Shown: one piece after another, positions 1-10,000 of the stretch | Layout of the letters: each line of letters begins with the position of its first letter | How positions within the stretch are numbered: position 1 is the stretch's first letter | Assembly: GCA_022709905.1 (NCBI GenBank) | Contig: JAKLHY010000014.1 | Location: 1-64,000 of the forward strand | DNA length: 64,000 nt | Source: Verrucomicrobiota bacterium | Lineage (GTDB): Bacteria > Verrucomicrobiota > Verrucomicrobiia > Limisphaerales > UBA1319 | Direction of reading: 5' to 3' | Notes under the pieces: generated by a model | Told to the model about the DNA's origin: nothing | Databases searched by the model: none | Seen by the model: the letters and a program-made list of their open reading frames with translations, nothing else | Position numbers and translations under genes: made by a program

Positions 1-2
1 GC

Positions 3-284
3 CCATATCACGCAATCATGCGGATAAAACCCTGTCTGGGCGCTAGATCCATCCCAAATTTATCGCCAAAATGTCAGTTAATTGTCGAGGGGCTGACAAA
101 CCTTAAAGCCATCACGCAGGAGCAAGTCTTTTTTGCTGCGCTGCCTCTAAAACCACTGGGGGGCGATGGGTCCCCTGTACGGGCGTTTGCGATGGAATAC
201 GGTACCGGCCGCATCTCTGCCGCTCGAGGCCATGACGTCGACACGATTAAGGGTGGCAGGGTTGCCGCCCCTCCTGAGCCATGA
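3..284 (+). CDS. cyclase-family metal-dependent hydrolase, C-terminal part (cut by window start)
   Basis: The frame is open from the window edge to a TGA at 282-284, giving 93 visible residues. The segment around residues 30-62 (IVEGLTNLKAI, then ALPLKPLGGDGSPVRAFAM) matches the C-terminal pattern of the cyclase/kynurenine-formamidase-like family (PF04199 type), in which a VENLTNL stretch is followed by LPLK..GG.GSPVRA. The metal-binding HxGTHxDxP motif would lie upstream, outside the window. The stop overlaps the ATG of the MFS gene (ATGA at 281-284), so the two are probably translationally coupled. The last ~25 residues are not recognisably conserved. The family call rests on motif memory, so the substrate is unknown. 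Confidence 0.65.
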   Translation, partial: PYHAIMRIKPCLGARSIPNLSPKCQLIVEGLTNLKAITQEQVFFAALPLKPLGGDGSPVRAFAMEYGTGRISAARGHDVDTIKGGRVAAPPEP

Positions 285-1594
285 TGCCCCTCCGCTATCT
301 TCTGGTGCTCGCCGCCTTTGCCCTGATGGTGCTGCTCTACGTGGACCGCGCCTGCATTTCCGTGGCCAAAGGAGACGTAGCCCGCGACTTGGGATTGTCG
401 AACACACAGATGGGCTGGGTCTTTGGCGCATTCTCTCTCGGTTATGCCTTGTGCCAGACACCCGCAGGCATGCTTGCCGACCGCCTGGGGCCACGCCGTG
501 TGTTGGCCGTCATCGTGGCTTTTTGGTCGGCGTTCACCGGGCTGACGGCACTGGCGTGGAGTTTCAGTTCGATGCTGGCCACGAGATTTCTGTTTGGCTG
601 CGGTGAAGCCGGCGCTCTCCCCGGAGTGGCTCGCGCCGTCTATTCCTGGATTCCGCTCCGGGAACGTGGTCTGGTGCAGGGCGTGAGCTTCTCCGGCATG
701 CGTTTCGGTGCGGCGGCAACGATGCCCTTGCTCGGATGGATGATTGGCACCCTTGGCTGGCGTCCTTCGTTTCTGATCCTCATGGTAACCGGGCTGGTGT
801 GGTCCGCAGTGTGGTTTCTCTGGTTTCGGGACGACCCGACACAGAAGCAGGGCATCTCCAGGCAGGAGCTCGAATTCATTTTGGACCATCGCCAGGAGGG
901 GCGAGTTTCCAGCCGCCCACTCGTAACGGCGCCTGCTCAAGACACTCATAGAACCGGGGCAGAAGCTGCGCGGCAGGAAAGCCGCCCTTCCGCGCCGCGC
1001 CTTTTCCATTCGCGCAACCTCTGGCTGGCGATGGGTCAGTATTTTTGCAGCAATTTCACCTTCTTCTTCTGCCTCACCTGGCTGCCACCCTATATCAAAG
1101 AGAAGTATGCTCTGGATCCTTTGCAGGCGGGACTCTATGCGAGCCTGCCGCTCATCGGCGGCGGGATCGGCAACATCGCCGCCGGCTGGCTCGTTGACCG
1201 TATTTACAGGGCCGGCAGATGGACGGCGTCGCGCCGTCTGCCCGCCGTGAGCGGATTTTTGCTGGCAGCCTTTGGCTTGGTCCTCAGCCGTCAGATGGAA
1301 ACCCCGGGAATCGAGGTGGGTTGTCTGGCGCTTGCCATTTTCGGAGCCGACATGACCCTCCCGCCATCGTGGTCGCTCTGCGTCGACATTGGGCAGAAAC
1401 ACTCGGGCGCGGTTTCAGGGACCATGAACATGGCTGGCAACCTCGGGAGCTTCCTCACGACGCTCGCATTCCCCTACCTGATCCAATGGACCGGAGGACC
1501 AGGCGCATTCTTTTACGTCGGCGCAACACTCAATCTATTTGCCGTCGTGTTGTGGTTCCTGGCTCGTCCCGACCGCAAACTTGAAGAAGGGTAG
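281..1594 (+). CDS. MFS transporter, anion:cation symporter (ACS)-like
   Basis: A 437-residue inner-membrane protein with about 12 hydrophobic segments. It opens with a first helix containing YVDRACISVA, the usual start of ACS-family (sugar-acid/hexuronate-type) transporters. The loop 2-3 signature GMLADRLGPRR is near residue 65. A hydrophilic central loop at about residues 185-245 separates the two six-helix halves. The start is fixed by the ATGA overlap with the cyclase gene. Next to a hydrolase and a Gfo/Idh/MocA dehydrogenase it probably imports a sugar acid or similar carboxylated monosaccharide; that substrate is an inference from context. Confidence 0.85.
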   Translation: MMPLRYLLVLAAFALMVLLYVDRACISVAKGDVARDLGLSNTQMGWVFGAFSLGYALCQTPAGMLADRLGPRRVLAVIVAFWSAFTGLTALAWSFSSMLATRFLFGCGEAGALPGVARAVYSWIPLRERGLVQGVSFSGMRFGAAATMPLLGWMIGTLGWRPSFLILMVTGLVWSAVWFLWFRDDPTQKQGISRQELEFILDHRQEGRVSSRPLVTAPAQDTHRTGAEAARQESRPSAPRLFHSRNLWLAMGQYFCSNFTFFFCLTWLPPYIKEKYALDPLQAGLYASLPLIGGGIGNIAAGWLVDRIYRAGRWTASRRLPAVSGFLLAAFGLVLSRQMETPGIEVGCLALAIFGADMTLPPSWSLCVDIGQKHSGAVSGTMNMAGNLGSFLTTLAFPYLIQWTGGPGAFFYVGATLNLFAVVLWFLARPDRKLEEG

Positions 1595-2671
1595 ATGGAA
1601 TCTTCCATGAGCAATCAACCATCAGAAAACAGCAATTCCCGCCTTAAGCAACTCAAGGGCGTCTGCATCGGAGCCGGCTACTTCAGCCATTTTCAATACG
1701 AGGCATGGACGCGGATTCCCGAAGTGGAGATCGTCGCGTTCAGCAATCGCGATGCGATCAAGGCAGCCGAGATTACGAAGAAGTTCGGCCACACCAAGCT
1801 CTATGCCGACTACCGCGAGATGTTCGACGTGGAGAAACCTGACTTCGTGGACATCATCACGCCGCCACCGTCCCATCAGGCGATCTGCGCCGAGGCCGCG
1901 CAACGCGGCATCCACATCATTTGCCAGAAGGCACTCGCACCGACATTTGAGGAGGCAAAAGCCATCGTTGCCAATGCGGCGGCAGCGAAGGTGCGCTTCA
2001 TGGTCCACGAGAATTTCCGTTTCCAACCCTGGCACCGCGAAATCAAGCGCCAGCTCGGCGCAAGGGCGATTGGCGAACTGCACTCACTAGCCTTCCGCTC
2101 GCGCATGGGCGATGGCTGGGGCGGGAACGCCTACATTCCGCGCCAGCCTTACTTCCGCGAGTATCCCCGCCTGCTTGTCTTCGAGAACGGCATCCACTTC
2201 ATTGACACCTACCGTTTTCTCGCAGGCGAAATCCGCCGCGTCGCCGCGTGGCTGCGTCGATTGAACCCGGTCATCAAGGGCGAGGACTGCGCGCTGGTGG
2301 TGTTTGAATTTTGCAGTGGCGCCATCGGCGAATGGGACGCCAACCGTTATAATGAAACTACTGCGCGCAATCCGCGCTACACCTTCGGCGAATTCCTGGT
2401 CGAAGGCTCCGCCGGAAGCATCCGGCTGGCTGGGGATTCACGTCTGACACTCCAGCGGTTGGGCGAGCCGGAGGTTGAACTGTCCTACGAACGCGCCGAC
2501 CGGAATTTCGCCGGCGACTGCTGCTATGTCACCCAGCGCCATTTCGTGGACCGGATGCTGGATGGCCAGCCATTCGAAACGAGCGGGGAGGAATACTTGA
2601 AATCGTTCGCGGTGCAGGAAGCGGTCTATGAATCCGCCGCGAAAAGCGCGCCGGCAGAGATTCATTTATGA
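1595..2671 (+). CDS. Gfo/Idh/MocA family oxidoreductase
   Basis: A 358-residue cytoplasmic NAD(P)-dependent dehydrogenase. The N-terminal Rossmann fold begins with KGVCIGAGYFSHFQYEAW (GxGxxx type) near residue 21. The usual substrate-domain EKP-equivalent appears as CQKALAPTFEEAK near residue 110, where the family has EKP; here the glutamate is replaced by Gln, but the Lys is kept. NFRFQPWHREIK and GIHFIDTYRFLAG follow. The ATG immediately abuts the MFS stop; an alternative ATG lies at 1607. It is likely co-transcribed with the transporter and would oxidise or epimerise the imported sugar derivative. The exact substrate cannot be read from sequence. Confidence 0.88.
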   Translation: MESSMSNQPSENSNSRLKQLKGVCIGAGYFSHFQYEAWTRIPEVEIVAFSNRDAIKAAEITKKFGHTKLYADYREMFDVEKPDFVDIITPPPSHQAICAEAAQRGIHIICQKALAPTFEEAKAIVANAAAAKVRFMVHENFRFQPWHREIKRQLGARAIGELHSLAFRSRMGDGWGGNAYIPRQPYFREYPRLLVFENGIHFIDTYRFLAGEIRRVAAWLRRLNPVIKGEDCALVVFEFCSGAIGEWDANRYNETTARNPRYTFGEFLVEGSAGSIRLAGDSRLTLQRLGEPEVELSYERADRNFAGDCCYVTQRHFVDRMLDGQPFETSGEEYLKSFAVQEAVYESAAKSAPAEIHL

Positions 2672-2997
2672 AGCCAAACAACGCCACTCGGAATCAGGAT
2701 GCATTTTCAGCCTGGCGAGCCTTGCAGAGCTCCGCGAGGGCCTGGACGGCGTCAGCCCCAAGCCGCCATTTTTCCGCGCACGCGGGCCCGCAAAGCGGGG
2801 CGCCGAAGCGCGGCGCCATTGCTGTTAGGCTGGCGTTCACTGCGGTTATGACGGCGAATACATGCTGCTTTGCCCAGCCAGCGAGCAACTCGCGCGCCAC
2901 GATTGATCGGCTGGAAATGCGGGGATACGACCTTGAGCCGGTCAAGGGGAGTGAGAATCTTGGAAACTGAAAATCGGTCATCGGAAATCTGGCATTT
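2672..2997. other. intergenic stretch without a convincing gene
   Basis: These 326 bases follow the dehydrogenase stop. An ATG at 2668 overlaps that stop and opens a 100-codon frame, but its translation has no family-like motif and is low in hydrophobic periodicity. The part at 2780-2820 is very GC-rich. The last 30 bases contain ATCGGTCATCGGAAATC, half of the inverted repeat that flanks the four-helix-bundle gene. Confidence 0.5.
2972..2981 (+). repeat. left half of inverted repeat flanking the four-helix-bundle segment
   Basis: AATCGGTCAT at 2972-2981 is exactly inverted as ATGACCGATT at 3365-3374. The two copies bracket the four-helix-bundle coding segment and sit at its 5' edge and at the junction with the VOC domain, as expected for the ends of an inserted IVP-type element. 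A 10-bp match alone could be chance; its placement is what makes it notable. Confidence 0.5.
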
Positions 2998-3792
2998 ATG
3001 AAACAGGTGGAACTTTCAGAACGCTTGTGGGATTTCGCGGCTCGAGTGGGCAAAGTGGTTGATGCCTTGCCGTCTTCGCGGCTGGGGCGACATGTGAGCG
3101 ATCAGTTGGTGCGGAGCGGCACATCCGCGCCGCCGAATTACGACGAGAGCGGCTCGGCCGAAAGCCGGGCGGACTTCGTTCACAAGTTTAGCGTGGCCTT
3201 GAAGGAACTTCGCGAAACCCGTGGCTGGTTATGTTTCGTAGTGAAGGCGGGATTGCTGCCCGAGAAGCAAATGGCCGGTCTGGTGGATGAAGCCGAGCAG
3301 CTTTGTGAGATTCTCGGCAAATCAGTGCTTGCCGCCAAAGGACATGCCGGGCTGCCTACGGAAAATGACCGATTCAAGATGCCCGATGCCCGTTTTCAAG
3401 ATTTTCCTTACCAAGGACTCGACCATCTCGCCATCGCCGTTCCGGACACGGAGGCGGCGCTGAAACTTTGGCGCGACACGCTCGGCTTCAAGGTGCTTCA
3501 CAGCGAGGACGTGAACGGCGGCACGGTGCGCCTCACGCATCTCGATCTGGGCAACACGCAGCTGCAGCTCGCGCAACCGCTCACGCCGGATCATCCGCTG
3601 CAGTCGTGGCTCGCGAAAAACGGGCCGGGGCTGCATCACTTCTGCCTCAAGGTGGAGGATGTGGGCGAGGCAATGAAGAATTCGCCTGTGCCTGCTGCGC
3701 CAAAACCGCACCAAGGCACGGAAGGCAAGCGCGCGGTTTTCCTGGACAAGACGGCGACGCAGGGCGTGCAGGTCGAGTTGACCGGGAAATGA
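2998..3792 (+). CDS. four-helix-bundle (23S IVP-type) protein fused to a VOC/glyoxalase-like domain
   Basis: A 264-residue frame with two unrelated parts. Residues 1-120 match the four-helix-bundle protein family of 23S rRNA intervening sequences: an LSERLWDFA helix, SSRLGRHVSDQLVRSGTSAPPNYDES, then HKFSVALKELRETRGWL, the usual length for a whole family member. From Met128 (base 3379) a VOC-fold domain begins: LDHLAIAVPDTEAALKLWRDTLGFKV, with metal-ligand-like His at DHLAIAV and at GLHHFCLKVED, resembling methylmalonyl-CoA epimerase/glyoxalase-like proteins. An inverted repeat flanks the first part. It may be a genuine fusion, or an inserted IVP element that lost its stop, leaving the VOC protein to start at 3379. 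Confidence 0.75.
   Translation: MKQVELSERLWDFAARVGKVVDALPSSRLGRHVSDQLVRSGTSAPPNYDESGSAESRADFVHKFSVALKELRETRGWLCFVVKAGLLPEKQMAGLVDEAEQLCEILGKSVLAAKGHAGLPTENDRFKMPDARFQDFPYQGLDHLAIAVPDTEAALKLWRDTLGFKVLHSEDVNGGTVRLTHLDLGNTQLQLAQPLTPDHPLQSWLAKNGPGLHHFCLKVEDVGEAMKNSPVPAAPKPHQGTEGKRAVFLDKTATQGVQVELTGK
3365..3374 (-). repeat. right half of inverted repeat at the IVP/VOC junction
   Basis: ATGACCGATT is the exact reverse complement of 2972-2981. It lies inside the frame, between the last helix of the four-helix-bundle part and Met128 of the VOC part, so the junction of the two domains coincides with the repeat. Confidence 0.5.
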
Positions 3793-3814
3793 TAAACACC
3801 AACTTCACTACCCT

Positions 3815-4864
3815 ATGATGAGCGATTACTTCAAACGGGTCAGCCAGCTGACACCCACTAAATTCTGGATCAACAACGTGACCCGCGAAGAGGCACAGCT
3901 GGCCATAGAGGCCGGAGCCGTGGGCTGCACGCAGAATCCTTCCTACACATGGAAGATGCTGACCCATCCGCTGGAAGCGGGGCATGCCAAAGCGCTGTTG
4001 AAACAGGCTTTGAAGGAATCAGCATGCGACAACGAGGTCGAATGCATTCTGCAGCGCAAACTTGTCAAGGAGATCGCCGACGTTTTTCTACCGCTTTACC
4101 GGTCCACGCACGGTGAGCATGGTTATGTCAGCATCCAGGGAGATCCCATTCACGAGGAGGATCCGGAGGTCATCATTCAGGAAGGCCGGTTAAACCGCGG
4201 TATGGGGCCGAACGTGATGATTAAGATACCCGCGACGAAGGCCGGCCTGGAGGCCATGAACGTCTTGATGGCCGAAAACACCCCGATCAACGCCACAGAA
4301 GTCATGGGCATCAGCCAGGCGCTGGAGATTTGCCGGATGTATGAGCGGATTTCCCGCCAAACAGGCAGGCATCCCAAGGTTTACTATTCCCTGATTACTG
4401 GCATTTATGATGAATATCTGCAGAAGTGGGTGAAGGAGCAGGGCATCGCGATTTCCAGTGACATGATTTATGTCGCCGGCCTTGCCATTGCCAAAAAAAC
4501 CTACGCGATCACCAAGGCGCATTGGCCTGAAATCGGCTTCATCGGCGGCGGAGTTCGCGGTCTGCACCACTTTACGGAAATGGTCGGAGCCGATGTTTGC
4601 ATCACCATGAACTGGCAGGGACAAGCCGAAGAGTTGCTCAAGCTGAACCCGCCTGTGGTTTCGCGCTTCTTCAATCCAGTTCAGGAAATGATCATCGATG
4701 AATTGCTCGAAAAAGTCCCTGAATTTGCGCGAGCATACAAAACAAACGGTCTCCCGGTCGAGGAGTTTGGCGCATACGGCCCGGTGGAATACTTCCGGCA
4801 CATGTTCATCCAGGCCTGGGAAAGCGCCATCGACTCGATCAAGAAGGCCCGCTCTGAAACGTGA
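3815..4864 (+). CDS. transaldolase-family protein
   Basis: A 349-residue cytoplasmic TIM-barrel enzyme of the transaldolase/fructose-6-phosphate aldolase group. FWINNVTREEAQLAIEAGAVGCTQNPS near the N-terminus is the family's strand with the substrate-binding Asn-Pro. MIKIPATKAGLEAM near residue 132 carries the Schiff-base lysine of the KIPAT motif. YYSLITGIYDEYL and GADVCITMNWQGQAEEL follow. It is longer than the ~220-residue FSA enzymes. Start is at the first of two adjacent ATGs (alternative 3818). In this catabolic neighbourhood it probably handles a sugar-phosphate or ketose-type aldol cleavage; the substrate is inferred only. Confidence 0.85.
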   Translation: MMSDYFKRVSQLTPTKFWINNVTREEAQLAIEAGAVGCTQNPSYTWKMLTHPLEAGHAKALLKQALKESACDNEVECILQRKLVKEIADVFLPLYRSTHGEHGYVSIQGDPIHEEDPEVIIQEGRLNRGMGPNVMIKIPATKAGLEAMNVLMAENTPINATEVMGISQALEICRMYERISRQTGRHPKVYYSLITGIYDEYLQKWVKEQGIAISSDMIYVAGLAIAKKTYAITKAHWPEIGFIGGGVRGLHHFTEMVGADVCITMNWQGQAEELLKLNPPVVSRFFNPVQEMIIDELLEKVPEFARAYKTNGLPVEEFGAYGPVEYFRHMFIQAWESAIDSIKKARSET

Positions 4865-4939
4865 AGCTCCTGCCTGCCCTGTGCGAGCAGCAGGTGATGC
4901 TGTCTGATGGCGGCCAATAAATGTAACTTCGCCAAAACA

Positions 4940-6979
4940 ATGGGAACACCACAAATGCAATTTTCTGTTTTGGCCCTGTTATTTGCTTTAGTCGGCGGGC
5001 AGCGCGACTTGCCAGCGGCTTCGGTTGAAGGAGCATTGAGGGTATGGTATCTGGTCACCCTTACATTCACCGGCAAACAGGCGAGTGAAACGGAGGCCAC
5101 CTTCCGAGACCATCGACTGGATGTCACATTCAGCAAGGGCGATAAGTCTTTCCGGGTGCCTGGCTATTTTGCCGCCGAAGGCAACGCGGCGGAGTCGTCG
5201 GCCACCAGCGGAAACAAATGGCGGGTGAAACTTACCCCGAATGAGCCTGGCGCATGGACCTATTCCGTCGCCTTTCGGGAGGGGCCGGAGATCGCGGTTC
5301 CGGCTGTCAGCAGTCCGAAGGAAGGTAAATCGGCTGGCGTTCCTGACGGAGAGGCCGGCTCATTTACTGTGCGGCCTGCAGACCCTGGTGCAGCGGGCTT
5401 TTACGGCCAGGGCATGCTTGCCTATGTGGGCGAGCACTACCTGCAGTTTCAGGGCAGCAAGAAGTGGCTCGTGAAGGCCGGACCTGGAAGCCCGGAAGAT
5501 TTTTTCGGCTGTCAGGATTTTGATGGCACGACTGACGATCCGAATGAAAAGGGCGACACCGAGAAAAAAGACACCTATTTGTATGAAGATCACGGATTTG
5601 GGGCAGGCAAAGGTGTGGGGCTGCATCGATACCTTTTCCATTTAAAGCATTGGAAGGAAGGCGATCCCACCTGGCAGGGCGGCAAAGGCAAAGGTATTAC
5701 TGGAGCCATCAACTATCTGAGCGAGATCGGCGCCAATACCCTTTATCACATCATCCTTACCCGTGACGATGACGCGGACAATACATGGCCCTGGACGGAT
5801 CGGGAAACCCAGCTGGTTTACGATGTTTCCAAACTGGACCAGTGGGACATCGTTTACACTCATATGGACCGCAAAGGAATCCATGCGGATCTGTATTTGT
5901 GCGAGGCGGACAATTCCCGGCACTTGAACGTCGGCATGATGGGGACGGAAAGAAGCATATTCTGCCGCGAAATCGTGGCCCGGTTTGGCCATCATTTAGG
6001 GCTTCGCTACAATGTCGGTGAGGAACACGGGCTGAATACCGCTCAGATCAAAGCCATCGCCGCTCATATCAGCACACTCGATGTCTACGGCCATCCCGTT
6101 GTCAGTCATAGCTTCCATCAACTGGAAAAACAGCACCAGCAGTTTAAACCGCTGCTTGGCTTCAAAGAATTTCATGGCGCCTGTTATCAGTTGCACACGG
6201 AGCACCATACGGAAGTGATCCAATGGTGGGATCCCCGAAAAAGCGACGGTGGCGGACTGCAAGACGGTTCGATCACAAAAATAATCGGCGGTGATATCCG
6301 TTCGTTGGGGAATCCGCCCAGCGATGCCGATTCATCGTGGGCCGCGCTGGTGCTGGCAACAGACCATCCTGAACAGGCCTGCGAAGCAAAGGCTGGTTTT
6401 TCCATCGCAGGAACGAATGCGCCCGAAGGCGCAATCACCTTTCTCTACACCGCAGACTTCGCGAGCGTGTTCCCGAACCCGGAACGCGGATGGCACAATC
6501 GCTGTGACGTGGACGGTCGTGGGGGGAACGATGTTCGCAACTTCTCGGACGTGAAGGCGGCCGGCCACAGGCTCGTTCACAGCTACCTGCGCCTGATTGA
6601 CGCCACCTTCCCAGCGTCGGCTAAAGCGGGCAGCAGTTTTGTCATTGCGGCGAATCTCTGCAATGACGGTTACGCCAGCGTGATCAAGCCGCGCCCCATC
6701 TACCTGGTCTTTGACAACGGCACCGATCGATGCAATTTCCCGCTCCATGATGTGGATGTGCGCAAGTGGGTGAGCGGCGCTGTCACGCTCCCCAAGCAGA
6801 CGGTGGCACTGCCGGCACACATGCCGCCCGGGACGTACAAGCTGGCCCTCTGGCTGCCCGACTACCACACAGACTTGCAGTCACGCCCTGAATACTCAAT
6901 TCGTCTGGCAAATCAGGGCATCTGGGATGCAACCAAAGGCTACAATGTGTTGCACGATTCGTTGGCCATCATGCGGTGA
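4940..6979 (+). CDS. secreted DUF5060 protein fused to DUF4874/DUF4832-like ends; looks internally deleted
   Basis: A 679-residue exported protein with a signal peptide at 1-28 (start at 4940; 4907 and 4955 are alternatives). DUF5060 spans about 30-113, with VTLTFTGKQ, VPGYFAAEGNAAE and GAWTYSVAF. The next ~300 residues parallel the neighbouring 1089-residue protein (GKGITGAINYLSEIGAN, SKLDQWDIVYTHMDRKG). Around base 6205-6222 about 150 residues present in the neighbour are missing and the sequence jumps to VIQWWDPRKSDGGGLQDGS. From about 6460 a DUF4874-like start (FPNPERGWHN) appears, and near 6600 it jumps to a DUF4832-like end (GSSFVIAANLCNDGYA, PPGTYKLALWLPD). The frame stays open throughout. 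It is probably a chimera of two truncated genes; activity is doubtful. Confidence 0.7.
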   Translation: MGTPQMQFSVLALLFALVGGQRDLPAASVEGALRVWYLVTLTFTGKQASETEATFRDHRLDVTFSKGDKSFRVPGYFAAEGNAAESSATSGNKWRVKLTPNEPGAWTYSVAFREGPEIAVPAVSSPKEGKSAGVPDGEAGSFTVRPADPGAAGFYGQGMLAYVGEHYLQFQGSKKWLVKAGPGSPEDFFGCQDFDGTTDDPNEKGDTEKKDTYLYEDHGFGAGKGVGLHRYLFHLKHWKEGDPTWQGGKGKGITGAINYLSEIGANTLYHIILTRDDDADNTWPWTDRETQLVYDVSKLDQWDIVYTHMDRKGIHADLYLCEADNSRHLNVGMMGTERSIFCREIVARFGHHLGLRYNVGEEHGLNTAQIKAIAAHISTLDVYGHPVVSHSFHQLEKQHQQFKPLLGFKEFHGACYQLHTEHHTEVIQWWDPRKSDGGGLQDGSITKIIGGDIRSLGNPPSDADSSWAALVLATDHPEQACEAKAGFSIAGTNAPEGAITFLYTADFASVFPNPERGWHNRCDVDGRGGNDVRNFSDVKAAGHRLVHSYLRLIDATFPASAKAGSSFVIAANLCNDGYASVIKPRPIYLVFDNGTDRCNFPLHDVDVRKWVSGAVTLPKQTVALPAHMPPGTYKLALWLPDYHTDLQSRPEYSIRLANQGIWDATKGYNVLHDSLAIMR

Positions 6980-7051
6980 TTTCCTTGAGGCACCACCATT
7001 CACTGCGAAACCGCAATCAAGTGAACCATAACTGCGACAGAAGAACCAATT

Positions 7052-10000
7052 ATGAGACAGAATAGAATCCATGCCTTGATGGCCGCTGCGTTGTTGGCAG
7101 CGGCATGTTCCACGCCTGCCGCCGATTCCACTGCCCCCATTGCCGCGCCTGACCTCGTCTTCGAGGAGATGGACGGCCTTGTCGCGGTCGAGGCGGAGCA
7201 TTTCTACAAGCAGAGGCTCACAGACAAGCGTGCGTGGCATATCACGTCGTCTAAGAAGGTGCCGGATCTCAAGCCCGACGCCGACCCGGCGCACGTGGCA
7301 GGAGCGAGCGGCGGGGCTTATGTGGAGATATTGCCCGACACGCGCGCCACGCATGGAGACAAGCTGGTCGAGGGCGAGAATTTCACGGACCAGCCCGGCG
7401 TCATGGCAGTCCTGCATTACAGGGTGAACATCAGGACGCCGGGGCGTTATTATGTCTGGGTGCGCTCGTTTTCGACCGGCAGCGAGGACAACGGCGTGCA
7501 TGCCGGGCTGAATGGCCAGTGGCCGGAATCAGGCTGCCGCTGGCAGACGGTTCAAAAGAATATGTGGGCGTGGGACTGTAAACAACGCACGGCTAACGTC
7601 CACACCGGGGTTCCGATGCAGTTATTCCTCGACATCGAGAAGGCCGGCGAACACGAGATCCTGTTCGCGCTGCGTGAGGATGGCTTTGAAATGGACAAGT
7701 TTGTTCTGGCCAGCAACAAGGAGTTCAAGCCTGAAGGCAAGGGCCCGGAGGTCAAGGTCAAAACGGGTGTGCTACCCCCCGCATTTCCTGAAGTAGCTGA
7801 GGCCGCGCCGGCCTCCAAGGCGTTTCCCGCGCACTGGGGCGAACCGCCCGCCATCCAGACGCGTGATCTGCGTGAGTTGCCCGGTGGCTATGGCATGGGC
7901 AACGGCACGCTGGCGAAGTGGATTCAAGACAATCTGGACAAGGACGCCACGTCCGAGGCTCAGAGACTGAAGATGGAAGCGGCAAATTTCCCGCTGGAAA
8001 ACTCGGGTTATTATTTGGACAAAGGCAAATGGCTCGCCATCAATCCGGCGAAGAATCAGACGGCGAAAACCGCCGCTCCCTTTCCCTATGCCAGCGGCCA
8101 TTACCATGTCACTTTGCAGGCTGTGGGTGAAAGTGACGGCAAATCCACCTACCAGGTGATGCTCAATGACACAACAGTCGGCAATTTCACCTGCCCGCTG
8201 AGCACCGAGACCTTTGAGGAGGGCTCAAAGTTCCATTCGACCTGGAAGAACATCGCCCTCAATCAGGGGGACGTGGTAACGGTCAGTTCCAAAATTGCCT
8301 CCGAGGACGGCAAGGAACACAGCCGGGCCCGCATCGCGCGTCTGACCTTTGAACCGGCGGACGAATCTACGAAGGCGGCGGTGGCCCAGGTTGCTGCACA
8401 GGCAAAGCCGGCGCGGGCGAAACCGCTCATGCCTCTCATGCAACCGCGCCAACCCGACGGAAACGGTGCGGCCGTCATCTCCGGCGAACTCAAGCAGTGG
8501 CACAAGGTTACGCTGACGCTCGACGGCCCGTATGCGCACGAACTGGACAACGAGCCGAATCCCTTCACCGATTACGTGATGACCGTCACCTTCACCCACG
8601 AATCCGGTGCGCCACAATACACGGTGCCCGGTTACTTCGCCGCCGACGGCAATGCCGCCAACACCTCCGCCGAGTCCGGCGCGAAATGGCGCGCGCATCT
8701 TTCGCCCGACAAGCCCGGTCGATGGACTTACGCCGTATCGTTCTTGAAGGGCAAGCACGTCGCTGTCGGCGACGCGAAAAGCGAAGCCATGAGACCCTTC
8801 GACGGAAAGACCGGCGCCTTCACGATTGCGCCTACCGACAAGACTGGGCGAGACTTCCGGAGCAAGGGCCGGCTGCGATACGTGGCCAAGCATCACCTTC
8901 AGCACGCCGGATCCACGGAGTATTTCCTCAAGGCGGGCGCGGACGCGCCCGAAACCCTGCTCGCCTACGCGGATTTCGATGGCACACAACCTGGTCGCAT
9001 GCGTGAGGCCCGGACGGGGGAAGCGTCGCCGACGCAAACGCTCCATCATTACGCGCCGCATGTGGCGGATTGGAAATCGGGCGATCCGGTTTGGAAAGGT
9101 AACAAGGGCAAGGGTCTGATAGGGGCTTTGAATTACCTGGCAGACAAAGGCCTGAACGCCTTCTCCTTCCTGCCTTACAACGCGGGCGGCGATGGCGACA
9201 ACGTCTGGCCATTCGTCGCACGAGATGACAAGTTCCACTGGGACTGCTCCAAGCTCGACCAATGGGGCCTCGTGTTCGACCACGCCACCGCCATGGGCCT
9301 TTACCTCCACTTCAAACTCCAGGAGAACGAAATCGATGATGACCGTCGAGGCGATAAGTCCGAACCGGGCCGCGTGCCCGAGTCGCTCGATAGCGGCAAG
9401 CTCGGACCGGAGCGCCGGCTCTACTGCCGTGAGCTCATCGCGCGTTATGCCCACAACCTTGCGCTGAACTGGAATATTGGCGAGGAGAACACGCAGAGCA
9501 CGGAGGAGATTCGCGACATGGTGAAGTTCCTTCATGACACCGATCCATATCGGCATCATATCGTCATCCACACCTTTCCAAACCAGCAGGATAAGGTTTA
9601 CACACCGCTACTTGGCGACCAGTCGCTGCTCACCGGAGCTTCGTTGCAGAACGGTTGGAACCAGACTCACCAACGCACGCTCAAATGGATCATGGAATCG
9701 GCCAAGGTTGGCAAACCGTGGGTCGTGGCCAACGACGAACAGGGGGGCGCTGACACAGGCGTGCCACCCGACATTGGCTACTCGGGTTACAACGGTAAGA
9801 AGAATGATGGCAAGACTGTGCAAACAACCGACGACATCCGCCAGGCCACGCTCTGGGGCAACCTCATGGCCGGGGGCGCGGGAGTGGAATACTACTTCGG
9901 CTACCAACTCCCGCAGAACGACCTTGTCTGCGAGGACTTTCGAAGCCGAGACAAGAGTTGGGATTACTGCCGTATCGCGCTCGAGTTCTTCCGCGAGAGC

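Noticed and set aside
74..1402. Long minus-strand open frame opposite the cyclase and MFS genes
   Set aside because: Its translation is Arg/Gly/His-rich with no domain-like pattern, while the plus strand has clear transporter helices and coupled start/stop. It is an antisense shadow in GC-rich DNA.
2822..2830. GTTAGGC-like core suggestive of an integron attC site
   Set aside because: No partner inverted core at the required distance and no integrase or cassette array.
2668..2970. 100-codon frame overlapping the dehydrogenase stop
   Set aside because: Overlap looks like coupling, but the product has no recognisable motif and its composition resembles translated noncoding DNA.
8225..9571. 448-codon minus-strand frame opposite the DUF5060 gene
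   Set aside because: Antisense shadow; the plus strand shows DUF5060 motifs paralogous to another gene in the same orientation.
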